DNA of 64,000 nt from an uncultured Coriobacteriaceae bacterium (GCA_900539675.1 UQDJ01000001.1:1-64000), one strand, 5' to 3'; positions 20,343-29,144 are shown, counted from the first letter of the stretch. Notes: generated by a model from the letters alone, not told the origin. Made by a program: numbers and translations.

Positions 20343-20746
20343 CACCGTTCCCGCGTAGCGGGATGCGGGTGTCCGTCAGTAATGACGGAACCGCAACGGC
20401 ACGTATTGTGTTCGGGCATAGCCCTCACAGACCCGCACGCTCCCTCTGGTCGTGTGCAGGTGTCCATTCCTCGAACAAGGGAGGTATTCGCCATAGCGGA
20501 TGCCTCCCTTGCTTTTTTGCCCAGATGCTCCGGAATACCGCGAAACAGGATCAGCAACAGCGCACCAACCTTTGAAGGGCTTTTCGAGGTCTTTCGGTGG
20601 GCTGTGCTGAAACCTTTTCGCGTCCCTGCCCGAACAAAGCCCCTGCGAAGGTCTTTCGGAGATCTTTCGCTGGGCTTTGGATGGGCATGTGTTGAAAGAC
20701 GCCTGTGGCGTCGGGTGCCCCTGAAACGAAGATAAGGAGGTACACG
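20343..20746. other. Noncoding stretch with hairpins after the cargo genes
   Basis: No gene is seen. Immediately after the stop are two small hairpins (CCCGCGTAGCGGG and TCCGTCA...TGACGGA). A clear terminator follows at 20476-20518. Further on AGGTCTTTCGG occurs twice (around 20590 and 20655). The stretch ends in the ribosome site of the next gene. Confidence 0.6.
20476..20518 (+). terminator. Terminator of the cargo transcript
   Basis: CAAGGGAGG pairs perfectly with CCTCCCTTG (nine pairs), followed by a run of six T at 20513-20518. It lies about 135 bases after the stop of the second cargo gene. Confidence 0.8.
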
Positions 20747-21100
20747 ATGGACAAGGAGCGTTTTGAACCCAACAGCCCGCAGGAGGAGGCCATGTGGAGG
20801 GCGCAGGTGCTCAGGCGCACCGCCCGCATCTGCTCGGCGAAGGCTAAGGAGCTTGAGCGCATGGCGAAGGTGGACGGGAACACCCCCATGCGCGACAGCG
20901 GCACCCTCAAGGACGTGCTCAAGCGCATCGACAACGTGATGGAGTGGCGGTTCGTGAACGCGCTGGGCGAGGTCGTGCTCGACGGGGACATCCTCACGGA
21001 GAGCATCGACTGCGAGACCCTGCGCACCATGCGCTACTGCGTGGCTGAATGTCTCAAGCGAATCGAGGAGCGGGAAGCGGAGGAGAAAAGCGATGAGTGA
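20747..21100 (+). CDS. Small hypothetical protein of the element
   Basis: 117 residues, acidic and basic mixed, largely helical by eye, with no membrane segment. The ATG at 20747 has a strong AAGGAGG six bases upstream; the earlier in-frame start at 20705 has none. The central part reads KAKELERMAKVDGNTPMRD, then a conserved-looking LKDVLKRIDNVMEWRFVNALGE. I do not recognise the family. Its stop overlaps the start of the next gene by eight bases, so the two are probably translationally coupled and act together. Their place between the cargo genes and the replication region suggests an accessory role in the element, but nothing in the sequence says which. Confidence 0.7.
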   Translation: MDKERFEPNSPQEEAMWRAQVLRRTARICSAKAKELERMAKVDGNTPMRDSGTLKDVLKRIDNVMEWRFVNALGEVVLDGDILTESIDCETLRTMRYCVAECLKRIEEREAEEKSDE

Positions 21101-21374
21101 CTACGGCATCAAGACCTACGCCGACCTCGCCGAGACGTGCGGGAACATGGTGCTTGCAAACGAGATGGCAAAACGCCCGCTTGAGCTTGTGAGCGGAGAC
21201 TGGGCACCGTGGGAGGAGATTTTCCAGTGGTACATCATACAGGACCCGTCGTTTATCATGGAGCACACGGGCGAGCCGGTGTTCTACGACGAGGAGCTTG
21301 ACCTGTACGTCCTTGGGGTAAATCATTTAGGCACAGCTTGGCAGCTCGTGCCCGCTCCGATAATCTACGACTAA
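21093..21374 (+). CDS. Small acidic hypothetical protein of the element
   Basis: 93 residues, acidic, with many aromatic residues (DWAPWEEIFQWYIIQ) and no signal or membrane segment. It starts inside the last codons of the preceding gene (ATG at 21093, eight-base overlap), a sign of coupled translation, and is followed at once by a strong terminator. The opening YADLAETCGNMVLANEM and the tail DEELDLYVLGV resemble small proteins seen in mobile elements of gut bacteria, but I cannot name a family or a function. Confidence 0.7.
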   Translation: MSDYGIKTYADLAETCGNMVLANEMAKRPLELVSGDWAPWEEIFQWYIIQDPSFIMEHTGEPVFYDEELDLYVLGVNHLGTAWQLVPAPIIYD

Positions 21375-21384
21375 AAAGACGCCG

Positions 21385-21424
21385 AAGGGCGCAGCGAAAA
21401 CAATCGCTGCGCCCTTTATTTTTT
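21385..21424 (+). terminator. Terminator after the two small genes
   Basis: AAGGGCGCAGCGA (21385-21397) pairs with TCGCTGCGCCCTT (21404-21416) over 13 bases around a six-base loop, followed by a T-rich tail to 21424. Confidence 0.9.
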
Positions 21425-21894
21425 GCTCCGCGCGCACTCAAGATGCACTTTCTACACGTCGTCACTTTACGCCTGAACTTGTAGAAAATCCTCCGAGAAG
21501 ATTGCCCTGTTTATGGGGCTTGCCAAAGCGCTTTCTACAATTGTCGCAATCTTCGACAAATCCAACCCCTAAAACACGCCTTGTTTTCTACAGCGTTTCA
21601 CGCCATATATCAGGAGAAATCGCCTTGGCTCCCTCCGCTATACGCTTCGGGGGCAAAAAAGGCAAAAGGGCATAAGGGGGACTGACGCAGCGTGCGCTGC
21701 GGTCGGCATAGCCGACAGTCCCCCTCGATGCGACCTCAGGGTCGCAAACGCTGCGAGCGCAAGGCGCTCGCAGATGCCGTCTCAGGACGTACGCCAGCGG
21801 GCTTGGGTGCCGGCGGGGCGCCACATGAAAAGGGACGGAGGCGAAAAGCCGTCCGTCCCTATCGAAATAATGGATGCCGCCGTGATCGAAGCGA
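21425..21894. other. Noncoding, highly structured DNA; candidate replication origin
   Basis: Two things stand out. First, the octamer TTTCTACA occurs at 21449-21456, 21532-21539 and 21585-21592, and inverted (TGTAGAAA) at 21480-21487, in A+T-richer DNA: an iteron-like set. Second, 21676-21773 can fold into a clover-like structure. GGGGGACT (21676-21683) pairs with AGTCCCCC (21717-21724) and encloses two hairpins (CGCAGC...GCTGCG and GTCGGC-ATA-GCCGAC); outside it follow GCGACC-TCAG-GGTCGC (21730-21745) and a ten-pair stem, CTGCGAGCGC / GCGCTCGCAG (21751-21773). It lies at the 3' end of the primase-helicase gene. An origin or strand-initiation role is inferred. Confidence 0.5.
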
Positions 21895-23649
21895 CTACCC
21901 CTGCGGTGCAGGGCAGATCGCTTCGCTTTCGCGGCGATCTGCATCATGAGGTTCAGCGGGCTGCAGGTTGACTTGCGGCTCGCCTTGCGGGTCGTCTCGC
22001 ACCAGCCCCTCGTATCGCTCCTTGATGCTGTCGGGCGCGCACGCGCGGTCGGGGTCGGAGCCGCGATAGGCTCTATTCATCCACTCGGTCACTTCGTACT
22101 CCAAGATGAGCGGTTCGGGCCAGCCCATCTTGAAGGGGGCGCGGACGGGGTTTTGGGTGGCGCTCCATCCGATGCCGTGCTGGGGCAGGAGCGCCTTGAC
22201 CTCCTTGACGAAGACCTGCTTGGACTGAACCCTTCCCGAGGGGTTGTTGCGCCGCGCCCAGTGACGGTACAGGTCGTGGAGGAACTGCCAGGGGAGCAAA
22301 TCCCAAACGACTTGCGGCAGGATGTCGTCGAGGAACTGGCGCACGGGGTCGTTCACCTCGCGATACTCGGCAAGGAGCCTGCGCGTCGCCTCGGGCACGT
22401 CAAGCTCGTAGTAATCGGTCTTTGCGAGGATGCGGTGGAGCACGTATTCGAGGACTTCGGGTCGGTTCAGGTAGTCGCCCTTGATGTACTTGCGCTCGCA
22501 GCCCTCGAAGCGCTTCTCGAAGGGAATCACCAGAAGGCGGCGGTACAGAGACTCCGACTTGTCGCGAAGCTTCGGCAGCGAGTTGATGCACTGAATCATG
22601 AAGCCTCGGAACTTCACCGAGCGCGGGTCTTTGAACTTGCGGTTCATCAAGAACGGGTCTCCCGTGATGATGGACTTGAGCGCCGCCGCATCGTCCAGGT
22701 AGGTGCCCGTGTCGTTCTCGTCGGTGATGATGGCGGAGACGCGCGTGAGGGATTCGAGCTTGAAGTCGTCCGCGAACGCCTTGATGGGGATGGACGCCCA
22801 CGCCCCCTTGCCGCAGAGGTTGCGGGCGAGGGTGCAAAACGTCCCCTTGCCGTTGTTGCCGAGGGTCGAGTACAGCCACGCGCTCTTGTTCCAGTCGACG
22901 TTGGGGCGCACGACCGCACCGAGAACCTGCCAAAGAAGCTCCACGACCTCGGGGTCATCGGAAAGCTCGTCCATCCACGACACCACGTCCCAGTCGGTGC
23001 CGTCCTCGTCGTTGTGGATGACGGGATTGGGGGCGTCTTCCACGAAGTCCGTCCCGATTTTGGAGGTGAACACCCGCCCGGGGTCGAAGTCCATGAGAAT
23101 CTTGTAGCGATAGTCGTACAGGCCGTTGTTCACGGCGACGAGGTCGGGGTCGGTGCAGGGAGACACCACCTCGCACACCGCGCGCAAGATCGCAACGACC
23201 TCATCGACGTTGCGTTTGCTGATCGTTGCGTCATAGCGGCGGATAAGTCGCGTGAGGTTGTCGCTTCTGGTGTCGTAGACGCCCTTGGCATCCCCCTCCG
23301 ACTGGTACACGCCCACGTCGTAGTTCCCGTCCCCTTCGTCTGCCGCCCAGCAAATGAGCTTGGCGTGGTGGACCTGCTTGATGGTAAGCGCAATCTGGAG
23401 GGGCAGAAGCTCCTTGAGCTTCTTGAAGCGCTCGCCAGGCGGCTTCTGGTCGGGGTAGGCGTCCTTCGCCTTTGCTCCCATGGGGGCATTGGGGTCGCGA
23501 GGGCCAAGGTTATATTCCTGTATGGCGTTGTTGGTGGCTTGGAGCAGCTCGCCTTCGATGGTCGACGGAGACGGGGCGCTGTCCGTATCGACGCCCGCAA
23601 GATAGTCTTCGGTCACGGTTCTTATAAGCTCGTTATACGTCTGTTCCAT
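21895..23649 (-). CDS. Phage/plasmid-type primase-helicase (P4/D5 family, SF3 helicase)
   Basis: 584 residues. The C-terminal half is a superfamily-3 helicase: Walker A GNNGKGTF at about 263-270, a Walker B region with IITDEND at about 302, then LKSIITGDPFLMNRKFKDP and the MIQCINSLPKLRDKSESLYRRLLVIPF stretch (motif C Asn and the arginine-finger area) typical of P4-alpha and D5 proteins. A domain with SPCTDPDLVAVNNGLYDY precedes it, as in the D5_N region of this family. The N-terminal 100 residues lack an obvious full primase active site, so priming ability is unproven. It probably starts and drives replication of the excised element. GGAG lies eight bases before the ATG. It is convergent with the two small genes and flanked on both sides by noncoding DNA. 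Confidence 0.87.
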   Translation of the reverse strand: MEQTYNELIRTVTEDYLAGVDTDSAPSPSTIEGELLQATNNAIQEYNLGPRDPNAPMGAKAKDAYPDQKPPGERFKKLKELLPLQIALTIKQVHHAKLICWAADEGDGNYDVGVYQSEGDAKGVYDTRSDNLTRLIRRYDATISKRNVDEVVAILRAVCEVVSPCTDPDLVAVNNGLYDYRYKILMDFDPGRVFTSKIGTDFVEDAPNPVIHNDEDGTDWDVVSWMDELSDDPEVVELLWQVLGAVVRPNVDWNKSAWLYSTLGNNGKGTFCTLARNLCGKGAWASIPIKAFADDFKLESLTRVSAIITDENDTGTYLDDAAALKSIITGDPFLMNRKFKDPRSVKFRGFMIQCINSLPKLRDKSESLYRRLLVIPFEKRFEGCERKYIKGDYLNRPEVLEYVLHRILAKTDYYELDVPEATRRLLAEYREVNDPVRQFLDDILPQVVWDLLPWQFLHDLYRHWARRNNPSGRVQSKQVFVKEVKALLPQHGIGWSATQNPVRAPFKMGWPEPLILEYEVTEWMNRAYRGSDPDRACAPDSIKERYEGLVRDDPQGEPQVNLQPAEPHDADRRESEAICPAPQG

Positions 23650-24683
23650 GGCTTCTTCTCCGAATCTTTCGCAGTATTTTTAGAATGTTTTACCGTGATA
23701 TTCGGTGACTGAGAAGACCTCATTTTCTGCAAAAGCGCAGGTAGAAGGGCTTTCTGTTCATAAATGAGTGGAAAGTCGGTGTGCTGTTTTCGTGAAGCGA
23801 GGACGGCGCGGCGGAGAAGGTGGCGCACGGCAGGTTTGGCAGGTGCGCGGCAGGGGTCGGCGCGGCGACTTCCCGCCGCCCTTCCTTCTGCGGCGATGGG
23901 GGTTGAGAGGGCGCTGGCAGTCCTGGCAGCCTAAATAGTACATGGACACAGGTAAAAGTGTCCCCCTGCCTTTTCGTGTACGTATCCTTCCACCGCTACC
24001 CGTTTTGCGGTGGCGGGAGGGGTTGCCAGGGTTGCCAGTCCTGCCTTGCGAGCCTGCGGGCGGAGGTTTGGGACGGCAGTTCGGGCCTGAAAAGCCCTGC
24101 CGCAAGACTGCCGCGAAGTCGCAACGGCGTCGCCCCGATCATGCAACGACGGGATGAGGCGCGTGCGAGTGTGCGTTGCAAGTGCGGGGCCTGCCCTGCC
24201 GCTTATGGTGACTTTATGGAACTGTTTTCCGAAAAACGCGGCGTGAAAACAGGCGCGTTTCTCTCGTTTCCCTCAGCATCGGTCTTCCCGAACGATGTGT
24301 CTAAAAACAAGCGCCATTTTCCCCGTTTGGCAAGAATGGTACAGCGGGGTAAGGTGTCATCAGGTCGTTTGAGGCCTCGTGCTCTGGCGCTTCCGTCTCC
24401 TCGAAGCGCTAACCACTGGATACAGGTGGCGTCTCCCATGACGCCTTAAGAGGTTGCCTCGGGGAAACAGAGCCTCCCCACGCCATGTCCGATGCACCAA
24501 ACCCCTGCTCGGGCTGGGCAAGGTCAAAAGACCGCTGCAGGTCGGCTCGCGGGACGCGTGAATTGGGTTTCGCCGATTCCCGCATGTCAGGAAGCGCGGA
24601 TGTGCGTATCGCATCCGATGGGAGCGCCTTCTGGCCAGGATGCACGCCGCTATTGCGGTTGTGCCTGTTGCCAGGAGGCAGTC
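23650..24683. other. Noncoding 1.0 kb between primase and excisionase genes, with 9-bp-spaced repeat doublets
   Basis: No believable gene is seen on either strand; the long frames here are products of high G+C. Three doublets with a nine-base period occur: GGCAGGTTTGGCAGG near 23829-23843, TGGCAGTCCTGGCAG at 23915-23929, and in the other orientation TTGCCAGGGTTGCCAG at 24023-24038. They could bind a replication, partition or excision protein. The last 200 bases lead into the excisionase gene and should hold its promoter. Confidence 0.45.
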
Positions 24684-24908
24684 ATGGCTACAAACGAAAC
24701 CGATTCTATTTTTCTCATCGACTCAAAAGAGGCCGCATTCGTGCTGGGCATCAGCTCTCGCACGCTCGCGAACTGGCGTTGCAAGGGTCGAGGGCCTGCG
24801 TACATTCGCCTGGGCAAGAAGCGCTCCCCTGTGATGTATCGCCTGAGCGACGTACAGGACTGGATTATCGAACATCAGGTAAAGGCGAGCGGAGATGCTC
24901 GCCGATAG
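24684..24908 (+). CDS. Excisionase-like HTH protein (MerR/Xis type)
   Basis: 74 residues from the ATG at 24684, chosen for the AGGAGG five bases upstream; the frame is open much further back without a usable start signal. It holds one winged-helix DNA-binding domain of the excisionase/MerR kind: DSKEAAFVLGISSRTLANWRCKGRGPAYIRLG, followed by a RSPVMYRLSDVQDWI wing and helix. Such proteins bend DNA at the element ends and steer the integrase toward excision, and often regulate the int promoter. It sits 26 bp upstream of the integrase gene in the same direction, the usual xis-int order. Confidence 0.85.
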   Translation: MATNETDSIFLIDSKEAAFVLGISSRTLANWRCKGRGPAYIRLGKKRSPVMYRLSDVQDWIIEHQVKASGDARR

Positions 24909-24934
24909 GTGACGCAAAGGAAGGGAGGTGAAAC

Positions 24935-26152
24935 ATGTCCCGCGTCGCCCTTGAGCTTGGAGAGACAAGCATTGACCGCGCAAAGATTACGCCGACGCCC
25001 GACGGTGGCTATCGCATGCAGTGGAGCATGCGCTTGCTGAACGGGCGTCTCATCAAGAAGACGACCAAGGGGAAGTGCACTAAAGGTGAGCTGCGCCGCC
25101 GCGCTCATGCCCAAGCTGAGGAAATTCTCGCAACAGGCGGGGGCAGCACTCCTTGGAAGGGCTCGTCGAGCATGCGCGACTATATCCGTAAAGAGGTAAT
25201 CCCCGGAATCGAGCGCACCGATGATTCCATCTTACGACCCCGAACACGGGACAAATACTGCCACGTGCTTAATCTCGCGGCGGAAGCGTTTGAAGGCTTT
25301 CGCATCGCGGACGCGGTTCGCCCGCGCAACCTCGAAGGCATCTTGGAGGGGATAGCAAGACGCCACGGCACCTCTACCGCCAAGCATTGTCAAAAGACGG
25401 TGAGCAAATATGTTCTTGAGCCTTTGGTGCGCGACGAGGTCATCGCCCACAACCCCCTCAAGAGCTTCAAGCCTCGCCTGCCTGAGTGCCGCATGACAAA
25501 CAAGGCTCCGGGCGGACAGGCGCTCACGCCAGAGGAACGCGAGCGCGTGCTCGAATACCTGCTTGCGATTGACCTCAATGACGTAAATCCGCCGAAAAGA
25601 GGGCGCTATACCGTTGAGGATGTGCGCAATCTGCGCCGCGCTGTCGTTGAGATCACGTTGCTGCAGGCAGTGACGGGGCTTCGCATCAACGAGGCGAGAC
25701 TTCTCAGCCGCGCGAACGTTGAGGACAAGGACGGCTTGCTTAGTGTCACCGTGACGACCGAGGTGTCAAAGACCCATCGCGGGCGTACCATCCCCATTCT
25801 TGACGAGCGCGTTGCCGAGCGCATGAGGGCGCGGCTGGAAAGAGCGGGGGCCGAACCAGGCGCGCTGCTGTTCCCCGCCCCCGCGGCTCCTGGCAGCGCG
25901 TGGGACATCAATAACGCGCAGCATGCCATTAAGAAGCTCTATCACGAGTTGGCAGACGCCTTGGACATACCCCTTCTCGATAAGGTCTCGACCCATGTCT
26001 GGCGCGCGACCCTCAACACCGAGTGGATGCAGAAAGGCGTTCCCGATTTGATTCGCTCGGCGTATTTCGGGCACAGCCCCGAGGTGAATCGCAGCTACTA
26101 TACGGATACGACCAACGTCTCCGTTTTGGTGGACATGCTTCGTACGGCCTAG
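24935..26152 (+). CDS. Tyrosine-type site-specific integrase
   Basis: 405 residues. The N-terminal 60-80 residues form an arm-binding-type domain (DRAKITPTPDGGYRMQW). The SAM-like core-binding domain covers about 85-190 (STAKHCQKTVSKYVLEPLVRDEVIAHNP), and the catalytic domain follows. Active-site residues visible: Arg in TGLRINEARLL (about 249), Lys in VSKTHRGRTIPI, His-x-x-Arg in STHVWRAT (about 352), His in YFGHSPEVN and the nucleophile Tyr in SYYTDTTN (about 385). It recombines the element with its target, here using a short core GCCCG. A strong GGGAGG lies before the ATG. The gene ends about 150 bp from the right junction and only 9 bp before the right-hand 26-bp repeat. It is intact, so excision may still be possible. 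Confidence 0.93.
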   Translation: MSRVALELGETSIDRAKITPTPDGGYRMQWSMRLLNGRLIKKTTKGKCTKGELRRRAHAQAEEILATGGGSTPWKGSSSMRDYIRKEVIPGIERTDDSILRPRTRDKYCHVLNLAAEAFEGFRIADAVRPRNLEGILEGIARRHGTSTAKHCQKTVSKYVLEPLVRDEVIAHNPLKSFKPRLPECRMTNKAPGGQALTPEERERVLEYLLAIDLNDVNPPKRGRYTVEDVRNLRRAVVEITLLQAVTGLRINEARLLSRANVEDKDGLLSVTVTTEVSKTHRGRTIPILDERVAERMRARLERAGAEPGALLFPAPAAPGSAWDINNAQHAIKKLYHELADALDIPLLDKVSTHVWRATLNTEWMQKGVPDLIRSAYFGHSPEVNRSYYTDTTNVSVLVDMLRTA

Positions 26153-26161
26153 GGGTTCGAG

Positions 26162-26187
26162 GTAATCTGTATGGTAATATGTATGAG
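26162..26187 (+). repeat. 26-bp repeat near the right end of the element (copy 2)
   Basis: Same sequence as at 17838-17863 with one base changed, direct orientation, just after the integrase stop. See that entry for the suggested arm-site role. Confidence 0.6.
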
Positions 26188-26300
26188 CATGATTTTCTGT
26201 GATTTTCCGTGATACCGAGTGACACTGTTTTGGTCGAAAATAGGGTTTGAACTGGGATGATACAGCGTGTGACCTCGGGAAACTAAAATTTGAAAAGGGT

Positions 26301-26306
26301 GCCCGG
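26301..26306 (+). other. Right attachment junction (attR core)
   Basis: GCCCGG here against GCCCGA at 17734-17739: five or six shared bases mark the crossover. To the right the adhesin frame is intact; to the left the apparent last four codons and stop of the adhesin N-terminal part (26300-26283) belong to the element. Confidence 0.7.
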
Positions 26307-29144
26307 AGTACGCACATCGTCAAGCGTCACATTGGCGGTGACGTCTTTCGGAGATTCAACGGAAATTCTGTCTGTCGCACTCTCCACGCCCGACTGAAGG
26401 GAAATAGCAATGGGCTTTGCGCTCTTCACCACGAGCAGTCCGTTTTCGTATGTGTAGTCCTCACCATAGATAAGCGGCTGATCACTGGCAGCACTGACTT
26501 GGAACTGATGAGTTGAGATTTCAAGCGGATTCGATACGACCCACTGAGCGCTCTGACCAGACTGAACTTCTTGCTCTTTTGCCCGCGTCCAGACGCGGAG
26601 CTTGGTGCCGGGATTCAGATCGTCGATAACAATCGGCTCCAAATAGCTTTTCCACTCGGCATCCTCAGGCAGGCTACCCGTGCCCTCAACGATGGCATAC
26701 TCCTGCCCTTCGACCACCTCTACGACAGCCTTCGTGGCACCACTCTGCTCACCCACGAGCTTCGGGGCGTCCGGGCGCACCGTGACGGTTTTTGTTTCCT
26801 CGAGAGAATTAGTAATACTGCTATTGGGACTATACTTGACTACGAGGACAACCTCGCTGCCAAGGGGAAGTACGCCGCTTTCGCCTTTGTAGTAGAGTGG
26901 CTCGGTTTCGTTGTATTTGTAGTTCGTCGCATCTTTCGGCTGAGATAGTTGTACGTCTTTAGAGCCGTCTGCAGGAGCACCGAGAGGACGGTAGTACAGC
27001 GCAATCTCTCCCGACTGCGCATCCTTAAGCTCCGTGCTCTCTTCGGACGAATCGCCTTCCCCGCCCTGACCGCTCCTGTCATCGCCGAAATAGACGGATG
27101 CATCCACGCGAACCGTATCGGTTTGAGAGAAATCAGTAGGCCAATTCTTCACGTGAAGCTTACCGTCTGCTCTCCCCTTAATTTCTATGTCCATAGTTGC
27201 TTCCGAGGACGGATAGTACAATGATTCGTCGATTTCCCCAGGCAACAACGCGCGCACCTCATAGGTACCGCCCTCCTTCGGCGTGCCCTCAGAGACATTC
27301 GTCCACTCATCCTGCGTATCTGCCTTATGCCATGAGATCACAAGACCGTCTACGGATGGCTGCGTAGGGCTGCCTGACCCTGGATCTTTCTCAGGCCAAC
27401 TGCGCACGATCTTTGCATTCAATGTTTTAGCATCCAGCTCAATGGGGTTATTGGTAAATGTAGGGTTTTCCCAGTCCTCACCAATCGATATTTCGGTCTT
27501 TCCCACGAAGTGGACGCTCGTGGGATACTCGTCTCCATAATAGGTCGTCTTATACGCAACGTAATATTGCGTATCAAGCTTCACGCCATAGATCGTATCC
27601 CACGGCTTACCCTCGACCATGTCTTCAGGGCAGGGTTCGGCGAAATAACCGTTCTGGATATGGTACCCGTTATCAGGGCCCATATTCTCCGAAGTGCCGT
27701 TGCCGATGGCCTGCACACTCTCGTTGCCCGGCTTCGCCGTAATACGACCGCCCTTGATGGTGACTTCAGCACTAGCACCTCCAGCAGCGCCAATGCCAGC
27801 GGAGTTGCCATCGCCCGCTATAGCATCAACTTTGCCGGAGCTGATGGTGATGTCAGCGGAAGAGGCAGGGGCAATCGGAAGCGAGCTGCCATTCGGCATG
27901 ACACCGATGCCGGGTGCACCCGTGCCACCTGTTGCGGTGAGTTCGTCTGCAGTGATGGCAATCGTCGCCCTGCAACCCGCACCGCCACCGATGCCAGGAC
28001 CGTTGGGACCACCCTGCGCCGTAATCTTGCTCGGAGAATTAGGGGGATTTATCGTAATGGAAGCATCGACCCCCATGATTTTGGAAGCCATCCCGATACC
28101 TGCCGCATTATTGCTGCCCGTTGCATTGACGGTGCCCATTCCGATGGTTATGTCAACGGGTGAACTCTCGGAACCGATGCCGGCTCCGCGATTATTACCC
28201 GTTGCCGTAACGGAAACCTCGGTTCTTTGCGGCTGGTCGATGGAAATCGTGCTCTTGGCGGTCGAGGAGACTCCAGCCCCTATACCAGTGCTACCCGTAG
28301 CAGTAACCCTGCAGGGAATGTCTTCTTGAGCATTTTTACCTATATTTATCGTGGCGCCGTTGCCACCGATGCCTACTTTGCCTCCCGTGGCGATAATGGT
28401 TCCCCCGTCGATATTGATAGTACCGGTAGCGGATGTGCCACTGCCACCAATGCCAGCAGATTCACTGCCGCCTGTAACATCAAGTGCGCCCGATCCCTTA
28501 ATGTTAAGCGTCGCGCCAGTAGCGACACTAACACCCGCATGCCACTGGGCTGTAAGCTTATTTGGCGTAGCCACGTCGCCCGCAAGCGTCAGGTTAAGGG
28601 TGTTGCCCTGTTTGACCTCCACAGGGGATCCCTGTTCGCCGCAATCATTGTTCACGTTCTTAAAGGTGAGGTTCGCGACTTTGGAGCCGTCTTCGTTTTT
28701 CGCATCCACCACGATACGCGTGGAACTATCAGGATTGATCACGTCCGAATCGGTGGAAATGGTAAGCGGCGTGCCCGTCTTCACCGTAAGCGTGTTTCCC
28801 GTGCCCTTTATCGGGTCGTACTCGTAGACATAGTCTTCGCCTGAAACACCACCCTCTACAGTGAGCGTGCAGAACTGGCTATAATCCCCTACCGCCCGTG
28901 CCGCTGTTGGGGCCGCCTCAGCACCCCCCTCAGGGTCAGACATTTGCGTAGCAGACGGCATCACGCCTGTCCCGCCAAGTGGCATACATGCCCCGCTCAG
29001 CGCCCACGCAGTTGTTGTGCCAACGAGTACTAGTGCACATGCACACGCCGCTGTTCCCATCGCTGCACGCATGCGATTCCTAAAATGTAACTTCTTTTCT
29101 TTACGTTCATGCTTTGGGTGTTTTGATAATTTGAGATTAATCAT
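26301..29144 (-). pseudogene. Giant surface adhesin, N-terminal part, cut off by the integrated element
   Basis: 948 residues up to the junction, then four element-encoded codons and a stop at 26283. I take ATG 29144 as start; an in-frame ATG 72 bases upstream would add a leader lacking signal-peptide character. A long signal peptide (basic N-region, hydrophobic core about 35-50, ALSG) is followed by a first module with LTVKTGTPLTIST, then a Gly-rich beta-helix with repeated GIG and GTI/GTV turns (GGTIIATGGKVGIGG, SSGKVDAIAGDGNSAGIG), then Ig-like strands and a second module beginning IYGEDYTYENGLLVVKS at about 888, broken some 60 residues in. It lacks any anchor, so if made it would be secreted and lost from the cell. 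Joined to 9283-17733 the product would be about 3,764 residues. Confidence 0.85.

Larger units (their letters stand above)
17737..26303. mobile_element. Integrative element (about 8.57 kb) inserted in the giant adhesin gene
   Basis: Its bounds are the core GCCCG at 17734-17738 and 26301-26305. Outside them the adhesin frame can be joined without loss: the left flank gives Gly-Ser-Leu-Asp-Val and the right flank ends Arg-Thr-Pro-Gly, so the joined reading is ...RTPG-SLDVKNG... The interior is visibly richer in G+C and uses a different gene style. Contents in order: tRNA 3' end and terminator, XRE regulator (minus), exported lipoprotein and membrane-anchored protein (plus), two small coupled genes (plus), structured noncoding DNA, primase-helicase (minus), noncoding DNA, excisionase-like HTH and tyrosine integrase (plus). 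There is no relaxase, capsid, portal or terminase, so it is not self-transmissible by any route visible here; it resembles mobilizable elements or phage satellites that replicate with their own primase. Confidence 0.88.

Noticed and set aside
21946..23712. Long plus-strand frame (588 codons) opposite the primase-helicase
   Set aside because: It mirrors the real gene on the minus strand, which has Walker motifs and a ribosome site. Such mirrors are usual in G+C-rich DNA; the frame's sequence is rich in Val/Arg/Leu/His with no motif.
23958..24449. 163-codon plus-strand frame in the element's noncoding region
   Set aside because: No ribosome site, poor codon pattern, and other frames over the same DNA are equally open; G+C effect.
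17737..26303. A complete prophage
   Set aside because: No capsid, portal, tail, terminase or lysis genes; only integration, regulation, replication and exported cargo.
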